The notes beneath the pieces were generated by a model. That model did not search any database. It saw only the letters and a program-made list of their open reading frames with translations, and was not told the DNA's origin. The translations under genes and the position numbers were made by a program. Of a stretch of DNA of 64,000 nt, positions 54,067 through 64,000 are shown piece after piece. Position 1 is the stretch's first letter, and each line of letters begins with the position of its first letter. Source of the stretch: Rhodotorula mucilaginosa (taxonomy: Eukaryota > Basidiomycota > Microbotryomycetes > Sporidiobolales > Sporidiobolaceae); contig CP137869.1 in the NCBI GenBank assembly GCA_034406715.1, positions 682,001 to 746,000 on the forward strand. Direction: 5' to 3'.

Positions 54067-57000
54067 ATGCCGTTTCGGGCCCCTCCACCCGCTCAGCACC
54101 CGTCCGTCCTCGTGCGCCCCACATCACCTACCGCCTCTTCTCCCGCTCTTCAGCAGCGTAGCCCGACAACACCGCCACCACTCGGCATCGGTGCGAGGCA
54201 CCACGCGACGCTGCGACTGCCGAAACCGCCGCCGCCGCCGAAACCGCTCTACTTGACTGCTCGTCTCGGGCACAACAAGATCGCAACTAACGAGAGGAGC
54301 GTCCACGAGGATGAGGCACAAGCGAGCTTAAAGAGGAGGAAGAGGGGAGAGTTGCCGCCGAGCTGGGGGAGATCGATTGTGGCGGAAGATGCGGAATTGG
54401 ATGATGTCGCTGAGGACGAGCTGCAGACGGACGAGGCTGGCCCGCCGGCAGCCGGGGATGCGAACCGCCTGTCAGTTACACTTTCGGCGGCCATTCAGGA
54501 TGTCGAACGTGTGACGCCAACGGGCGGATTCGACTCGGAGGACAGCCCGCCGCAATCGCCTTACACAGTCTCGTTGGACACCCTCCAAGCCGCCGTTGCT
54601 CCTCCAAGCGAAGAATCGGGCGACCTCGAAACTCCTACTTCTCATCGAAACACCGCCCGCGAGCCATCAATCGCGTCAAGCACCGGCTCGACCGGTCTTT
54701 TCCGAACTCCCGTCGGCACATTCCGTCTCGAGCGCATGAGCGATCTCGACGACGGACGGAGGTACTCGACCATTCGGTTCCGCGACGACGCCGGGCAACT
54801 CAACATCTTTTTCGATCCGAGGCTGCACAATCCGTTTGCGCCGGACCGGCACGATTCCGAACCGCTGTCGTTGCTGGGGCGGCAATCGATGCCGACGGAG
54901 ACTGGCGTCGCTCTGCAAGATTCGCCGCTGGTCTCAAAGGTCACGGATACGGAGAAGACTGTCGCCACCGAGGAGGTTTCAGAGCTGCCGACTCTGGGGA
55001 ACGGACCGCCACTCGCTTCCCTTTCCCCCATCAACGATTCGACGTTGCTGCCTCTACCTGCGCAATCACTTCCCGCGCTCGCCCTTCATGCCTTCAGCGG
55101 TATGACCGAGTGTGGCGAACTCTCCTTCGAGGGGGGCGAGGAATTGCGCATCGAGGTCGAGGACGTCGGCGGCGGTTGGAGCCTCGGATATGTCGCGCGA
55201 GAAGGCGAAGCGGGTCGGGGACTGATCCCTCGAGCTTGGTTCGCTGTGAGTCTGAAGAGCTTGGCGAGACCTGGACCGGTGCTTTCCTTACTGACGTTTT
55301 TGAAAATTCAGTACGTCGAAGCGACAACCCCGTCGAGCCAGCCCGAATTTGCGGGAGAAACGATGCCAAGCGACGAGTCGGACTATGCCACGCGCTCGAT
55401 TGGTCGACATATGGTTGTCAGTGGAACCGAATTCGAGCCGACGTGGTTCGACTCGCTGCCGTCACCTGCGAGTCCAACTCTCGAAGCTCCTTCCACTTCG
55501 ACAATTCCCGCTCCCCTTGTTCCGCAACCAGCCGATGCGCCAACAATCCTGCAGATCAGCAACGTACCAGACATCTCCGACAGCTTCCTCCCGAGCCTCG
55601 GCTTGCGCTCTTCTGCACGATTCGGTTCTGCGCTCCTCAGCGTGGTCGGGTCGGCCTTCTCTTTCTCCTTGCCCTTCTCGTTCGGCGGTATTGTCGTCCC
55701 CGGTGCCTCGATACTAGCCGCGACCTCTGCGCCGACTTTCAAGCGCGATTCTGTGACCAGAGCACCGCGACTCCCACGTCCGGAATGCGACTGGAGGGTG
55801 GCGAAACGTCAGGACAGCAAATCCTTGCTACTTGCCTGGATCGAAGAAGGCGACGAGTTCGACAACGACTTGACAGATGTTACCCAAACTTGGGAGGTCG
55901 CAGACGGTCCGGCATGGCAGCGCGCGCGCGGCGCGGTCTATCGAGTAAGCATCCACGACCCGGTGGTCGTGAACACCGCAAGCGAGCGGCTTCACGTTTC
56001 GTACACCGTGTCGACCCGTTTCGAGGAGGCAGTCGCGGAGAGTCCGGAAGACGACGTCTATGCCGTCACCCGTCGCTTCTCCGACTTTGTCGCTCTCGAC
56101 GATTTGCTCCGGATGCGCTTCTTCCATCCGCTCGTCATCTTCGCGCCCTTGCCTACGAAGGGCGAAATCTCGTTTCGCTCCAAGAGAACCGATCCAACAT
56201 TTCTCGCTCGCAGGGCTCGGCTACTCACCGAGTGGATGGCGGATCTTTGTCGGCATCCGGTCCTCGGCTAAAGCGAGGAATTTAAGGGGTTCTTGGTCAT
56301 CGAGAAGCGCGAGGTAAGTCCCACCGTAAATCTTTCCGCATGATGTGAAGGTGCTGAAGAGACGTTACACCAGGACTTGGCACGGCACCTGCTGAGGACC
56401 ACGCCCACGTCAACCGGACCACCGCAGCCTCTCTTTCCCGCCAGAGTTTTCCACCCAGCATTCAATCTCGATGTTCTAGAAGCTACTCTGCTCGCTTCAC
56501 AGTTTGGGCAAAGCTGCATCCGGGCTGCAGATAAGCAGTTACTCGAAGTGGACAACGCTGCGCGAGATGCAATGGCTGCGATGCAAAGTACGTTTCCGCT
56601 GAGTTCACCTTGGAAGGCGAACACGCTTGGCTGACCATCCCCCGCAGAGCAACTGGATACGACTGCTCAGCTTATATCATGCGCACTCGAGGCTTTGCCG
56701 GAACGCTCTATGACTCTTCGTGCGTCGCGATTGGAGCGGAAGTCGGTTCAAGATTGGCAAGGCGTTGCCCGCAGTTTCTCGGGATCCTCTTCAGAGCGAG
56801 TTCGAAGCGTAAGTGGACTCGTGGGAGCGCTTTGTGCGAGATCAAGCTCAGCCAAAAATGCACAGACAAAGGCCGCCACTGACAGATTGGTGGAGCGGTA
56901 TCGATACCTTGCGTCGGATTACACCGTAAGCTGCTCACGAGTCTGTGTGCAACCTTGAAGTATATCCCTTCAGCTGACGCGTGCTTTCTCAGGCCCTTCT

Positions 57001-57376
57001 GGACATGCACCGGATCCTCCTGGCTAAATTCGAGCACCTTTCGCTCGAGGCGGAACGGGACGCCAACTCGTCGTCAGAACGCTCAAATCGCTGCGAGACA
57101 CTGCTGAACATCACATGCGCGGAGATGAATCGTATCATCGACGATCACCATGCAGACATTGCAGCGGCCGCCCGTGGATTGCTCGTGCAGGCGACGGAAC
57201 AGCAGGAAGAGGTGTGCCGCTCGGATGACCTTCATCCCAGTAATATGACACGAGCTGATCCATACAAGCTCGTAGAGTTTGCGCGTCACTTGCAGCGCCC
57301 TCTCGCTGTTCGCAGCGAGGCCTTCCACCATCGTGCAACCTTCTCAGGATGGGAGCGATCAGCCGCCGGCTGGTAG
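54067..57376 (+). CDS. SH3-PX-BAR sorting nexin with an in-frame stop
   Basis: Exons 54067..55245, 55312..56313, 56374..56587, 56648..56808, 56866..56925 and 56993..57376. A Pro/Ser-rich N-terminus precedes an SH3 domain (ALHAFSGMTECGELSFEGGE ... GGGWSLGYVARE ... GLIPRAWF), then a PX domain (VYRVSIHDPVV ... RRFSDFVALDDLLRMRF ... SFRSKRTDPTFLARRARLLT) and a helical C-terminal region like a BAR domain. This order is that of the SNX9/18/33 family, which couples endosomal lipids to actin and dynamin. The frame carries TAA at 56269-56271 (codon 713), inside the last PX helix (HPVLG-stop-SEEFKGFL); the same frame and the following exons stay coding and in phase to 57376 (999 residues if the codon is sense). 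Either a nonsense allele, a sequence error, or readthrough; otherwise truncated at 712 aa. Confidence 0.75.
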
Positions 57377-57440
57377 ATCTGAATTTCGTGTGTAGTTCGG
57401 GGGTAGTTGCACAACGTCTAACATAAACCAGTCGGCTGCA

Positions 57441-59532
57441 CTACGATGCCCCTTCCTCCTTGATACTCGGCGTTGCGCTGCTCGTCGGTGCTGACGACGC
57501 GCCGCCGCCGTTCGACGAGGAGAAAAGGCTCGTCAAACTCGGTCGCCGTGTCGTTGAGGCGGTCGAGGGCGGCGGCGAGCCGAGCGTCGGTAGATCTAAC
57601 CGACTGCCGTTCTCCGAGAGGCGCGGAGAGGTCGGTCCGCTGCTGGAAGGGGAGCCTGCTGCTGGGCCACCTCCCGTGCTGGCGGCGCCTTGACCGGCTT
57701 CTTTGAGCAGGAACTCGATCCACAGGTTCGAGAAAGACTATGAAAAGGAACGTCAGTTGCGGCGTTGTGCCGAGGTCTTCCGGGCGGCTCTGGCTGCTCA
57801 CCTCATTCTCGACCCCTTCGTCCTCCACTGCCTTTCCCTTCCCGCTCCGCGCGTGCCCTCTCGCGCCGGCCCGACCGCTCGAAATGACACTGCTGGACGA
57901 AAGAGCTCCCGAAGCGCGCTGGAGGCCGACTTTTTCTCGCTGGTCGTCGGTCCAGGAGAGGATCGACGCGATAAGCTGCAGCATCTCGAATCGCTTCGAG
58001 TCGCCGCGCGGGGTAGTGATGAAGGTGATGAGAACGTTCGACACGAGTCGGCTGCATTAAAAGGACCCGTGTAAGTGAAGAGACTTGTATGCGGGCATAT
58101 GGAAGCGATGTACCGGTCGACACTGTTCTCGCCCGAGTCCCGCTTCAGGCGACGCATGGCTTCGATGAGGTGCTCGTTCAGGATGACGGCTGTTGGATGC
58201 GCATACACGTCAGGTGTTTGTTGCACTCGTTACCATATCAGCCGAGCTCTGCTTACCCTCATGTCGCAGCTTGCCGATGAGCAGGTGCTTCTCCTTGACC
58301 TCCTTGGCGAGGTCGAGAACCTTTTGCGAGTCATCGTGCGCGCCGTGTAGCCGGTTCTCTGCCTCTTCAGCGCGCTTCCGGTAAGTTGCGAGGGCGCGTT
58401 CCGTCTCGTGAAGTCGGTCCTGCAAGTCGCCGAGCATGCCTTGGAGCTCGCGGTCTTTGGCTGCCCGAGGGAGCAGGCGTCAGCGTTGCTGGCACAGCGG
58501 GGACGAGTCATCGAAAGAACGCTAGACGCGACTCACTGGCCTGGAACTCTTCGAGCACTGCGCTCAAATTCGCGGCGCTCTCCATCTCGCGATCGCGTTC
58601 CTCGCGCAAGGTTTCCCGGTCGGCCTTTGCATGCGCGAGTTCCATCTCGATCTGTCCCTGCCGCGCCGCGAGTTCTTCCCGGCGAACCCGTTCGCGCATC
58701 GCCTCCCCTTCCCACTCGTCTCGCTCGATCCGCACCCGTTCGAGGTCCTCCTGCGACTCGCGGAGTGCAATCTCCCGCTGCTGCGCCTCGTCCGTAGTTG
58801 CTCGCTCCGCATCGAACGCCCGGGCGCGCAGCTTCTCCAGCTCGGTATGGAGCGCATCCGAGTCTGCATGAGACTGGATGAGTTCGGCCTTGAGCGTCTC
58901 GACGGTGTGGGAGAGGTCGTCGTTGGCGGCGCGCAAGTCGGCGATCTCTTGTTCTCGTCGGTCGAGTTCGTCCTGGCGGAGGAGCAAGTCAGTCTCTCCA
59001 ATCGTCCTCGGGTAGCAAAGGAAAGAAGACCCACAGCATCCTGCCTGAGTTTGTCACCGACTGTATTCCGCATTGTCGTCAATTTGGCGAGTAAGCCCTG
59101 GTACTGCTCCTCCCACGCGTCGCGGTCCGCCCGTGTACGTTCGAGCTCGTCTTCGAGTGCTCTTGTGCGTTCATCTGCGTCGCCTTCTCCGTACGCGTTT
59201 CCGTCGTTTGGCGCGAGATGCTCCTGCTGCTGCTCATCATCCCCACTCGGTGGCAGCGGTTGCTCCTGCTCATCCTCAGCGACAGCCTGCTGAGGATCTG
59301 CCGCTGGTGCTTCGTGCTCTTGCGCTGACTGGTCGACCTCGTCGCCTTCCTGGAACCAGGCTTCGTCGCCGCCGGCTGCTGCGTGATCCTCGTCGACAGC
59401 GCCGAGCGGCGGAGCATGGCTGCCAACGCTCCGCGACGTCGACGCCGTGGGACGATGCAGGCTCTCGCCACCACGTACAGAGTCCAGCGAGCCCCGGGAC
59501 GCCGGTAACGGCACCGAACGCGGATCGCTCAT
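57441..59532 (-). CDS. RUD3: RUD3-like golgin with GRAB domain
   Basis: 586 aa from exons 59532..59035, 58972..58537, 58460..58257, 58189..58114, 58051..57802 and 57737..57441. The acidic, Gln/Glu-rich N-terminus leads into long heptad coiled coil (about residues 115-400; EQEIADLRAANDD, KDRELQGMLGDLQDRLHE). The GRAB (GRIP-related Arf-binding) domain follows: SNVLITFITTPRGDSKRFEM then LIASILSWTDDQREKVGLQR, matching Rud3 and GMAP-210. Rud3 tethers at the cis-Golgi through Arf1. After the GRAB domain come LWIEFLLKEA and a Ser/Pro-rich tail. Convergent with the sorting nexin (64 bp between stops), both being membrane-traffic genes, though co-regulation is not implied. Confidence 0.87.
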
Positions 59533-59712
59533 GTGTGCGTTCGGTTCGAGAGTTCAACCCTCGACGTGGGGCAGTCGAGCCAACTTTTGAAAGTTTACGC
59601 GTCTCTCTCTCTCGAAGACAAGCAACCGTGCTGCAGAGTACGCTATTACAACAAGGACTTGTACGAGCTGAGGCGAGGCGAGCAGAAAGAAAGAGGAAGA
59701 GAGCCAGACTGT

Positions 59713-61800
59713 CTACTGCGCCGCCGCTGCTGGCTGCTCGTCGTCGTCGCCTCCAATGACCTCGTCGCCGTCATCGTCCTTGATGCCGAACGCGTCCAGC
59801 TCGTCCGCGAGTTCGTCCACCTGGATCTCGGGGAACTCGTCGTCCTCGTCGACTTCGGCGTCCGTGTCGTCCGCCATCTCGTCCTCGTCGCGAGCCGCCT
59901 TTTCGGGCGCGTTCGGGTCGCGGAAGAGCTGGATCGTCTGTCGCATCTCTGGGTCCTCTTCGAGGTCGCGCAGGAAGCGTTCGTAGTCGGCCTCGGCCTT
60001 GGCTTGGTCCGCCTGCGACACGGAAACAAAGTATCAGTCCCTCTTCCTCTGTCCATGTAAGCAGATGCAAGACGCACCGCTCCAGATCGCTTCGACTTGG
60101 CATCGGCGCGCTCGCGACCAAAGCCGATCGTGTCTGCGCCTTCGAGCTCCGAGCCTCCGACTTGCTTGACCTGTCGCAACCAAAGGGCGTGTTAGCTGCC
60201 TGCAAAAATTTCTCGAACTGAGCACACGGAAGGGGGCGACGCACCATCGACTGCAGCTTCCAGTTGCGAGGCTTCTTCTGCTTCCTCCGGGCGGGATACG
60301 TCTTGCGGATCAGGACGACTTCGGGCATCCGCTCCTGGTTGAGCGTCTCCCACGCATCGTTGTTAAAGTTGCTGTTGGCGAGCAGGTAGCCGAGGACCGT
60401 GTCGCCCGGCTTGAGGACCGCGCCGAGGTGCGTCCGGCAGTGGAAGATCGTGTCGGACGACATGGTGCCGCCGACGGGCGAGACCTGCGCATCGGCGAGG
60501 AGGAAACGACCGCCCTTGGCCGTCTTGGGAGGGTGCGACGTCGGCTCAATGTCGAGCACGATGAACTCGATGGCTTGGGTGATGTCGGCGAGGGGAGGGA
60601 ACGGGGCGCGCCAGTATGCCTGGGCGGAAATGTCGGCGAGCGAGAGCGTGAGCGGGTCGATCAGGTAGATCTGGTTCCCGATGCGGTGGCAGACGGCGAG
60701 CTGAGAAATGTTGGACAGCGAGCGGGCAACCTTGGCCGGCATGCAGACGAGGTCGTCTTTGCAGATCGGGACGATCTCGACCGAGTACGACTCTTTCTTG
60801 TTCGTCGTCGCATTCTGAATGTCGAGCGAGATGAGCTGCTCGGACGTCTTTGTTCTGTGGGATGGTCACGTTTCATGAGACTCTCGAGTTCCGGGTATTC
60901 TCGGTAACCGCAGTGCCACGTACCGGACGGGCACGACCGAGTTGAAGAACTCGACCATCTTGAGCGCGTGCTGCTTGCTCGCGAAGAAAAAGTTGAGACC
61001 GTCCTTGACTTCGGCGACCTGGAGCGTGTCCTTGTCCATGCGGTGCTTGAGGATGAGCTGCTCGAGGTACAAGAACGTCCGCTTGTGGTCGACTTTTTGT
61101 CGGACCTGGACGAGGGCACGCCAGGTGTTCTTGGCGGCCAACCGCGTGCACTCTTGGCACTGAGCGCCCTGGATGACGTACTCGACCTCGAAGATTTGTT
61201 GCAGAACCGTAGCAGAGAAGACCTGTGCGTGTTCAGGAGGGGGTCAGCTCCGGTAAGTCATCTCGAGCGAAGGGGGGTGCGCACCTCTTTCTGGATCGTC
61301 AACTTGACGCGCAACCGTTTCGAATGCGGCTCGGTCCAGATGAAACCGGCATCGATGAGTCGGACTTTGGAGAGGCCCTTGAGTTTCCGGAGGCAGATTG
61401 CGAGCAGTTCGCGCGACTCGAGTTCGCAGCGGGTCCACTGAGCCGGCGGCGAGAGGTAGCGCTCGCAGCCTCGGCAAAAGTTGACGGTCGTCTGCTTCGG
61501 GATGCCCTCGGTGATGTCGACGCTGTTGGTTCGAGGCAGGAGCGGGAGCGATCAGGTCAGCAAAATCGCCACAGGAGTCATGCAGTTTACGACGACGCAC
61601 GAGTTTCGGAGACAGTTGACGCAGAGGTTGGCGCCGTTGGGCTGGATCGGCGTTCCACAGTCTGCACGGGCGCGTGTCAGCAATGCGGGATGAGTCGACG
61701 CAAAAAAGATGAGATGAGCGAAGAGGTGGAAGGACTGACCTGCACACAAGACGTAGGCGGTTTGGCCCGAGGGACCAGCGTAAGTTACACCTGCGCTCAT
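59713..61800 (-). CDS. NMD3: NMD3, 60S subunit export adaptor
   Basis: 553 aa in seven exons (61800..61740, 61661..61601, 61522..61285, 61221..60923, 60854..60245, 60170..60078, 60012..59713). The N-terminal CxxC pairs are complete: LCADCG, LCVNCLRN, FCRGCERY and AQCQECTR. These bind the 60S subunit. The eIF5A-like core (VRQKVDHKRTFLYLEQLI; HRMDKDTLQVAEVKDGLNFF; GNQIYLIDPLTLSLADI) and MPEVVLIRKTYPARRKQKK follow. The C-terminus is acidic with hydrophobic residues spaced as in a leucine-rich nuclear export signal (IQVDELADELDAFGI), used for Crm1-dependent export. Divergent from RMP1 across 204 bp. The 61-nt second exon carries the zinc motif; all phases agree. Confidence 0.94.
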
Positions 61801-62004
61801 GACTGGCTGACTGGTCTAGCTGGATCGGTCGCCTGAGCGTAAAGAGTCTGCGGGTGTCCAGAGTCGGCGGGTGAGCTTCTCAGCACACGCGCGGCGAGTG
61901 TGGCGGTGCAGCTCTTGCTTCCGCGCCAGCTTCCGCGTCAACACCCGTCCGCGGTTTTTTCGAGTCGGAGCATACAGCATCAGCGTCACAGTGCGACTGG
62001 AGCC
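61801..62004. promoter_or_regulatory. Bidirectional NMD3/RMP1 promoter
   Basis: 204 bp between divergent start codons of two ribosome-biogenesis genes. A gtttttcgagtcgg segment is present, but no known ribosome-biogenesis promoter box was recognised. Confidence 0.5.
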
Positions 62005-63515
62005 ATGCACACAGCTGTGCCTAGAGTTGCGCGCGGTCCCGACCTCAAACTAGACCCGGCGCTTGGATCGGTCCCGCTCGCTCTCCCCGGCCTCATCTCA
62101 TCGCTGCGTCCGATCCGCCGGAATGCTGCACAGCTCGCAGACGAAGCGGCTCTCCTTAGAAGGTTCATGTACAAGCACAAGAATCAACACAAGGGGCAGC
62201 GCTGGTGGAAGCGCATCGTCGAGGTCGACCGCTGCGCGTCGAGGGCGCTCGAGGAACTGTCTCGCTGGCTCGCCGGCTTCGGAATGAGGTGAGTCTTCCA
62301 GCCAGACTCTGCTGCGCAAGGATGTCAGCTCCTCACGACTCTCTTCACCACGCAGCCCCGACAACGAAGACCACGGCTCGATCGGGCGGCAAGAACTCTG
62401 TCGAGGCCTCCTCGCCGCCCCTCGAGTTTTGCTGATTGTCGAAAAGGTAAGGTCCGCAGTGCCCGGACTGCTCGTCTCGCAAGTGCTGACCATTCTTGCG
62501 GACGAGCAGAACGTTCAAGTCTTGCTCAACTGCGCAGGGTAAGGAGCAGGGTCGAACCGCCAATTCCCTTCAGTCGAGGAAACCGAAGGCACGGAGTCAT
62601 TCGCTGATTGTGCGTGTACCGGGTCCCTGAACCTTACAGCATTCTCGAACAACTCGTCGACTCGCGCGCATTCCTCGCTTTCGCTCTCGTTGTCGTCGCG
62701 CTCGCGGCGCGCCTCCATTCGCTTTTCGGCGTCCTCTTCGACGACCTCGACCGCGCAACTGCGACGCTGTCGAACCTCGTCGGGGCGAACAAGGTATACG
62801 CTTGTGCTGCACTTCAAGAAGTACCACAGAGCGCTGACGCTCGGGCAACCCCGCTCAGCTGACGGACGTCGTCAAGCCGCATCTCGCGCGCCTGCCTCGA
62901 GAATTGCGCCGCTTCGTTCCGTCCGACCACGCCGCGCCTAGCTCGGCGACACTGCCCACACCCGCCTCACTTGATGAAGCATCCGCCAAACCGATCCGAA
63001 AGGGCGCTGACGATCTCGGCTCCGTGGTCGCGAGACCTTTGGCGAGTTCGCGAGCGCCGTCCTCCTCAAAGTCGGCTACTCCATCGCTTCCTAGCCGCAC
63101 AATCTCGCGAACGGCGTCCCCCGCAGCAACACCAAGAGCACCCTCGGTCGCGTCCGAGACCAATGCCTCCATGCAGAAGAACGCGGCGGGTGAACTGGTC
63201 GGTTTGGGCCACGTCGTCGAACGCAAAAAGAAGAGCGAGGAGGTCGGCGATCCTGCACTCGTCGTCCCTCGCAAGCGATCCTCGACCGGTTCGTCGGAGA
63301 AGCCCAGAGATGGTCCAGCCGTCAAGAAGCGCGTCCGAGCCGATCTTGCCGCTGGAGATGTGAAGCAGATCCCTCCTGGTTCGGCCTTCCCCGGCGGTTC
63401 TTTGGAGGCGCCCGAGCCTCGGACGACCTCGGACAAGGCTCCCGTCGTGAAGAAGAAGAAGAAGAAGAAAAAGGTCAAGAAGGACGGTGACGAAATTGAT
63501 GACATCTTCGGTTGA
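62005..63515 (+). CDS. RMP1: RMP1-like RNase MRP subunit
   Basis: 425 aa from exons 62005..62288, 62356..62538, 62640..62793 and 62859..63515. The Rmp1 signature KHKNQHKGQRWWKRI lies at about residues 57-71, followed by helices (VLLIVEKVRSAVPGLLVSQ; ILEQLVDSRAFLAFALVVVA; ALAARLHSLFGVLFDDLD) as in the family's helical domain. The last 200 residues are disordered, with an eight-Lys run (PVVKKKKKKKKVKK) and an acidic GDEIDDIFG end. Rmp1 distinguishes RNase MRP from RNase P, which share other subunits; MRP cuts pre-rRNA at site A3. The long tail exceeds the yeast protein. Exon 2 continues through an apparent GTAAGG at 62447 that lacks a usable acceptor. Helicity and signature make the call fairly secure. 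Confidence 0.78.
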
Positions 63516-64000
63516 CGCGAGTAGCGTGTGAGTCTCGCCGGCTTTTCCATTTCGACTGACGGGTAGCGGTGTCCGCTCATTTCGCCTCGCGATGCTGACC
63601 GACTCTCATCTTTGACCAGTACTTGACGCCAATACACGTACAACGTTGCGTCTGGAGCGGCCCGAGAGCGCGTCCAACGTCCAGCGGGCAGCAGGGAGCG
63701 TGAATGAGGCAGGGGAGAGGGACGGCGGCATGTAATCACCACAGTATCGTGTTGCCTTTACGAGTAGCTCAATGTGTGTAACTGTACTGAGCTCCTTACG
63801 CGCGCAAACAATGGACCGTGCTCCGACGCGCCCGAGAGGTGCTCAGATGCGTCGGCAACTCATCTCTCTTGGAAGGTCGACGTCCGGCGGACGTTTGACC
63901 AACACTGAGACCGTAACCTGACTGAAAGCAACGCAGTATATTGCCTGGTTGTTCTCCGTCAGATACGATGATAGCTGTGCTACCGGACTGGCAGACTCAC
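63516..64000. other. 3' flank of RMP1, no gene seen
   Basis: 485 bp to the window edge; presumably the RMP1 3' UTR and intergenic DNA. A gene outside the window could extend promoter sequence here. Confidence 0.5.

Noticed and set aside
62447-62475. GTAAGG donor inside RMP1 exon 2 with a nearby gcag
   Set aside because: The implied intron would be under 20 nt; reading through keeps frame and conserved helices.
1-64000. Secondary-metabolite or other accessory gene cluster, or an undescribed defence or mobile system
   Set aside because: Nearly all genes are single-copy housekeeping families with unrelated roles; no transposase, integrase, reverse transcriptase, tandem array or terminal repeat was found on either strand.
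1-64000. tRNA, rRNA or CRISPR loci
   Set aside because: No cloverleaf-compatible A/B boxes, rRNA segments or spaced direct repeats were seen by eye; a covariance-model scan would be decisive and was not possible here.

Overview
The window is GC-rich, intron-dense nuclear DNA from a basidiomycete yeast. The 50-100 nt introns, CTGAC/CTAAC branch sites, an MP88-type mannoprotein and ORF-rich noncoding strands point to Pucciniomycotina (Rhodotorula/Sporobolomyces-like); the species is an inference. I found no transposon, retroelement, CRISPR array, tRNA or rRNA. It reads as ordinary core chromosome with 25 conserved or clearly structured protein genes, two of them family-level guesses, plus one short orphan. 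Exon structures were derived by hand by matching splice sites to reading phase and to family sequence.

Layout. 1-3 kb: MAK16 (3' part), HUA1 (-), PET117. 3-7 kb: a 1.3 kb promoter-like stretch with one perfect iron-GATA motif, then a 12-exon ferric reductase. 7-12.6 kb: 1.9 kb without a supported gene, then VPS5, whose first exon I could not place. 13-15 kb: divergent histone H2A/H2B pair. 15-18.4 kb: divergent SDH5 and JAC1, then DCG1. 18.6-23 kb: a Cdk1-like kinase (-), a 96-residue orphan and VMA22 (-). 23-29 kb: SNT1/NCoR-type corepressor. 29.5-34.6 kb: SSZ1 (-), RCF1 and a Sos7-like coiled-coil protein. 35-38.7 kb: two cell-surface proteins (a single-pass membrane protein of unknown family and an MP88-like GPI mannoprotein). 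39-46 kb: a SNF2 ATPase and an NT-C2 protein (-). 46.5-50.4 kb: a Zn2Cys6 regulator. 50.5-54 kb: a membrane-anchored GH18 chitinase (-) and a PITH protein. 54-59.5 kb: an SH3-PX-BAR sorting nexin with an in-frame stop, and golgin RUD3 (-). 59.7-63.5 kb: NMD3 (-) and RMP1.

How genes relate. Several pairs share short bidirectional promoters: SDH5/JAC1 (112 bp; FAD and Fe-S maturation, both needed for complex II), NMD3/RMP1 (204 bp; 60S export and rRNA processing), chitinase/PITH (136 bp) and H2A/H2B (450 bp). The most unusual observations concern gene structure and protein variants: a 6-nt microexon, two GC-AG introns, a zinc cluster cut by three introns, a Cdk1-like kinase with PSTALRE and PLE in place of PSTAIRE and APE, and a stop codon inside the sorting nexin PX domain. 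I see no convincing undescribed multi-gene system.
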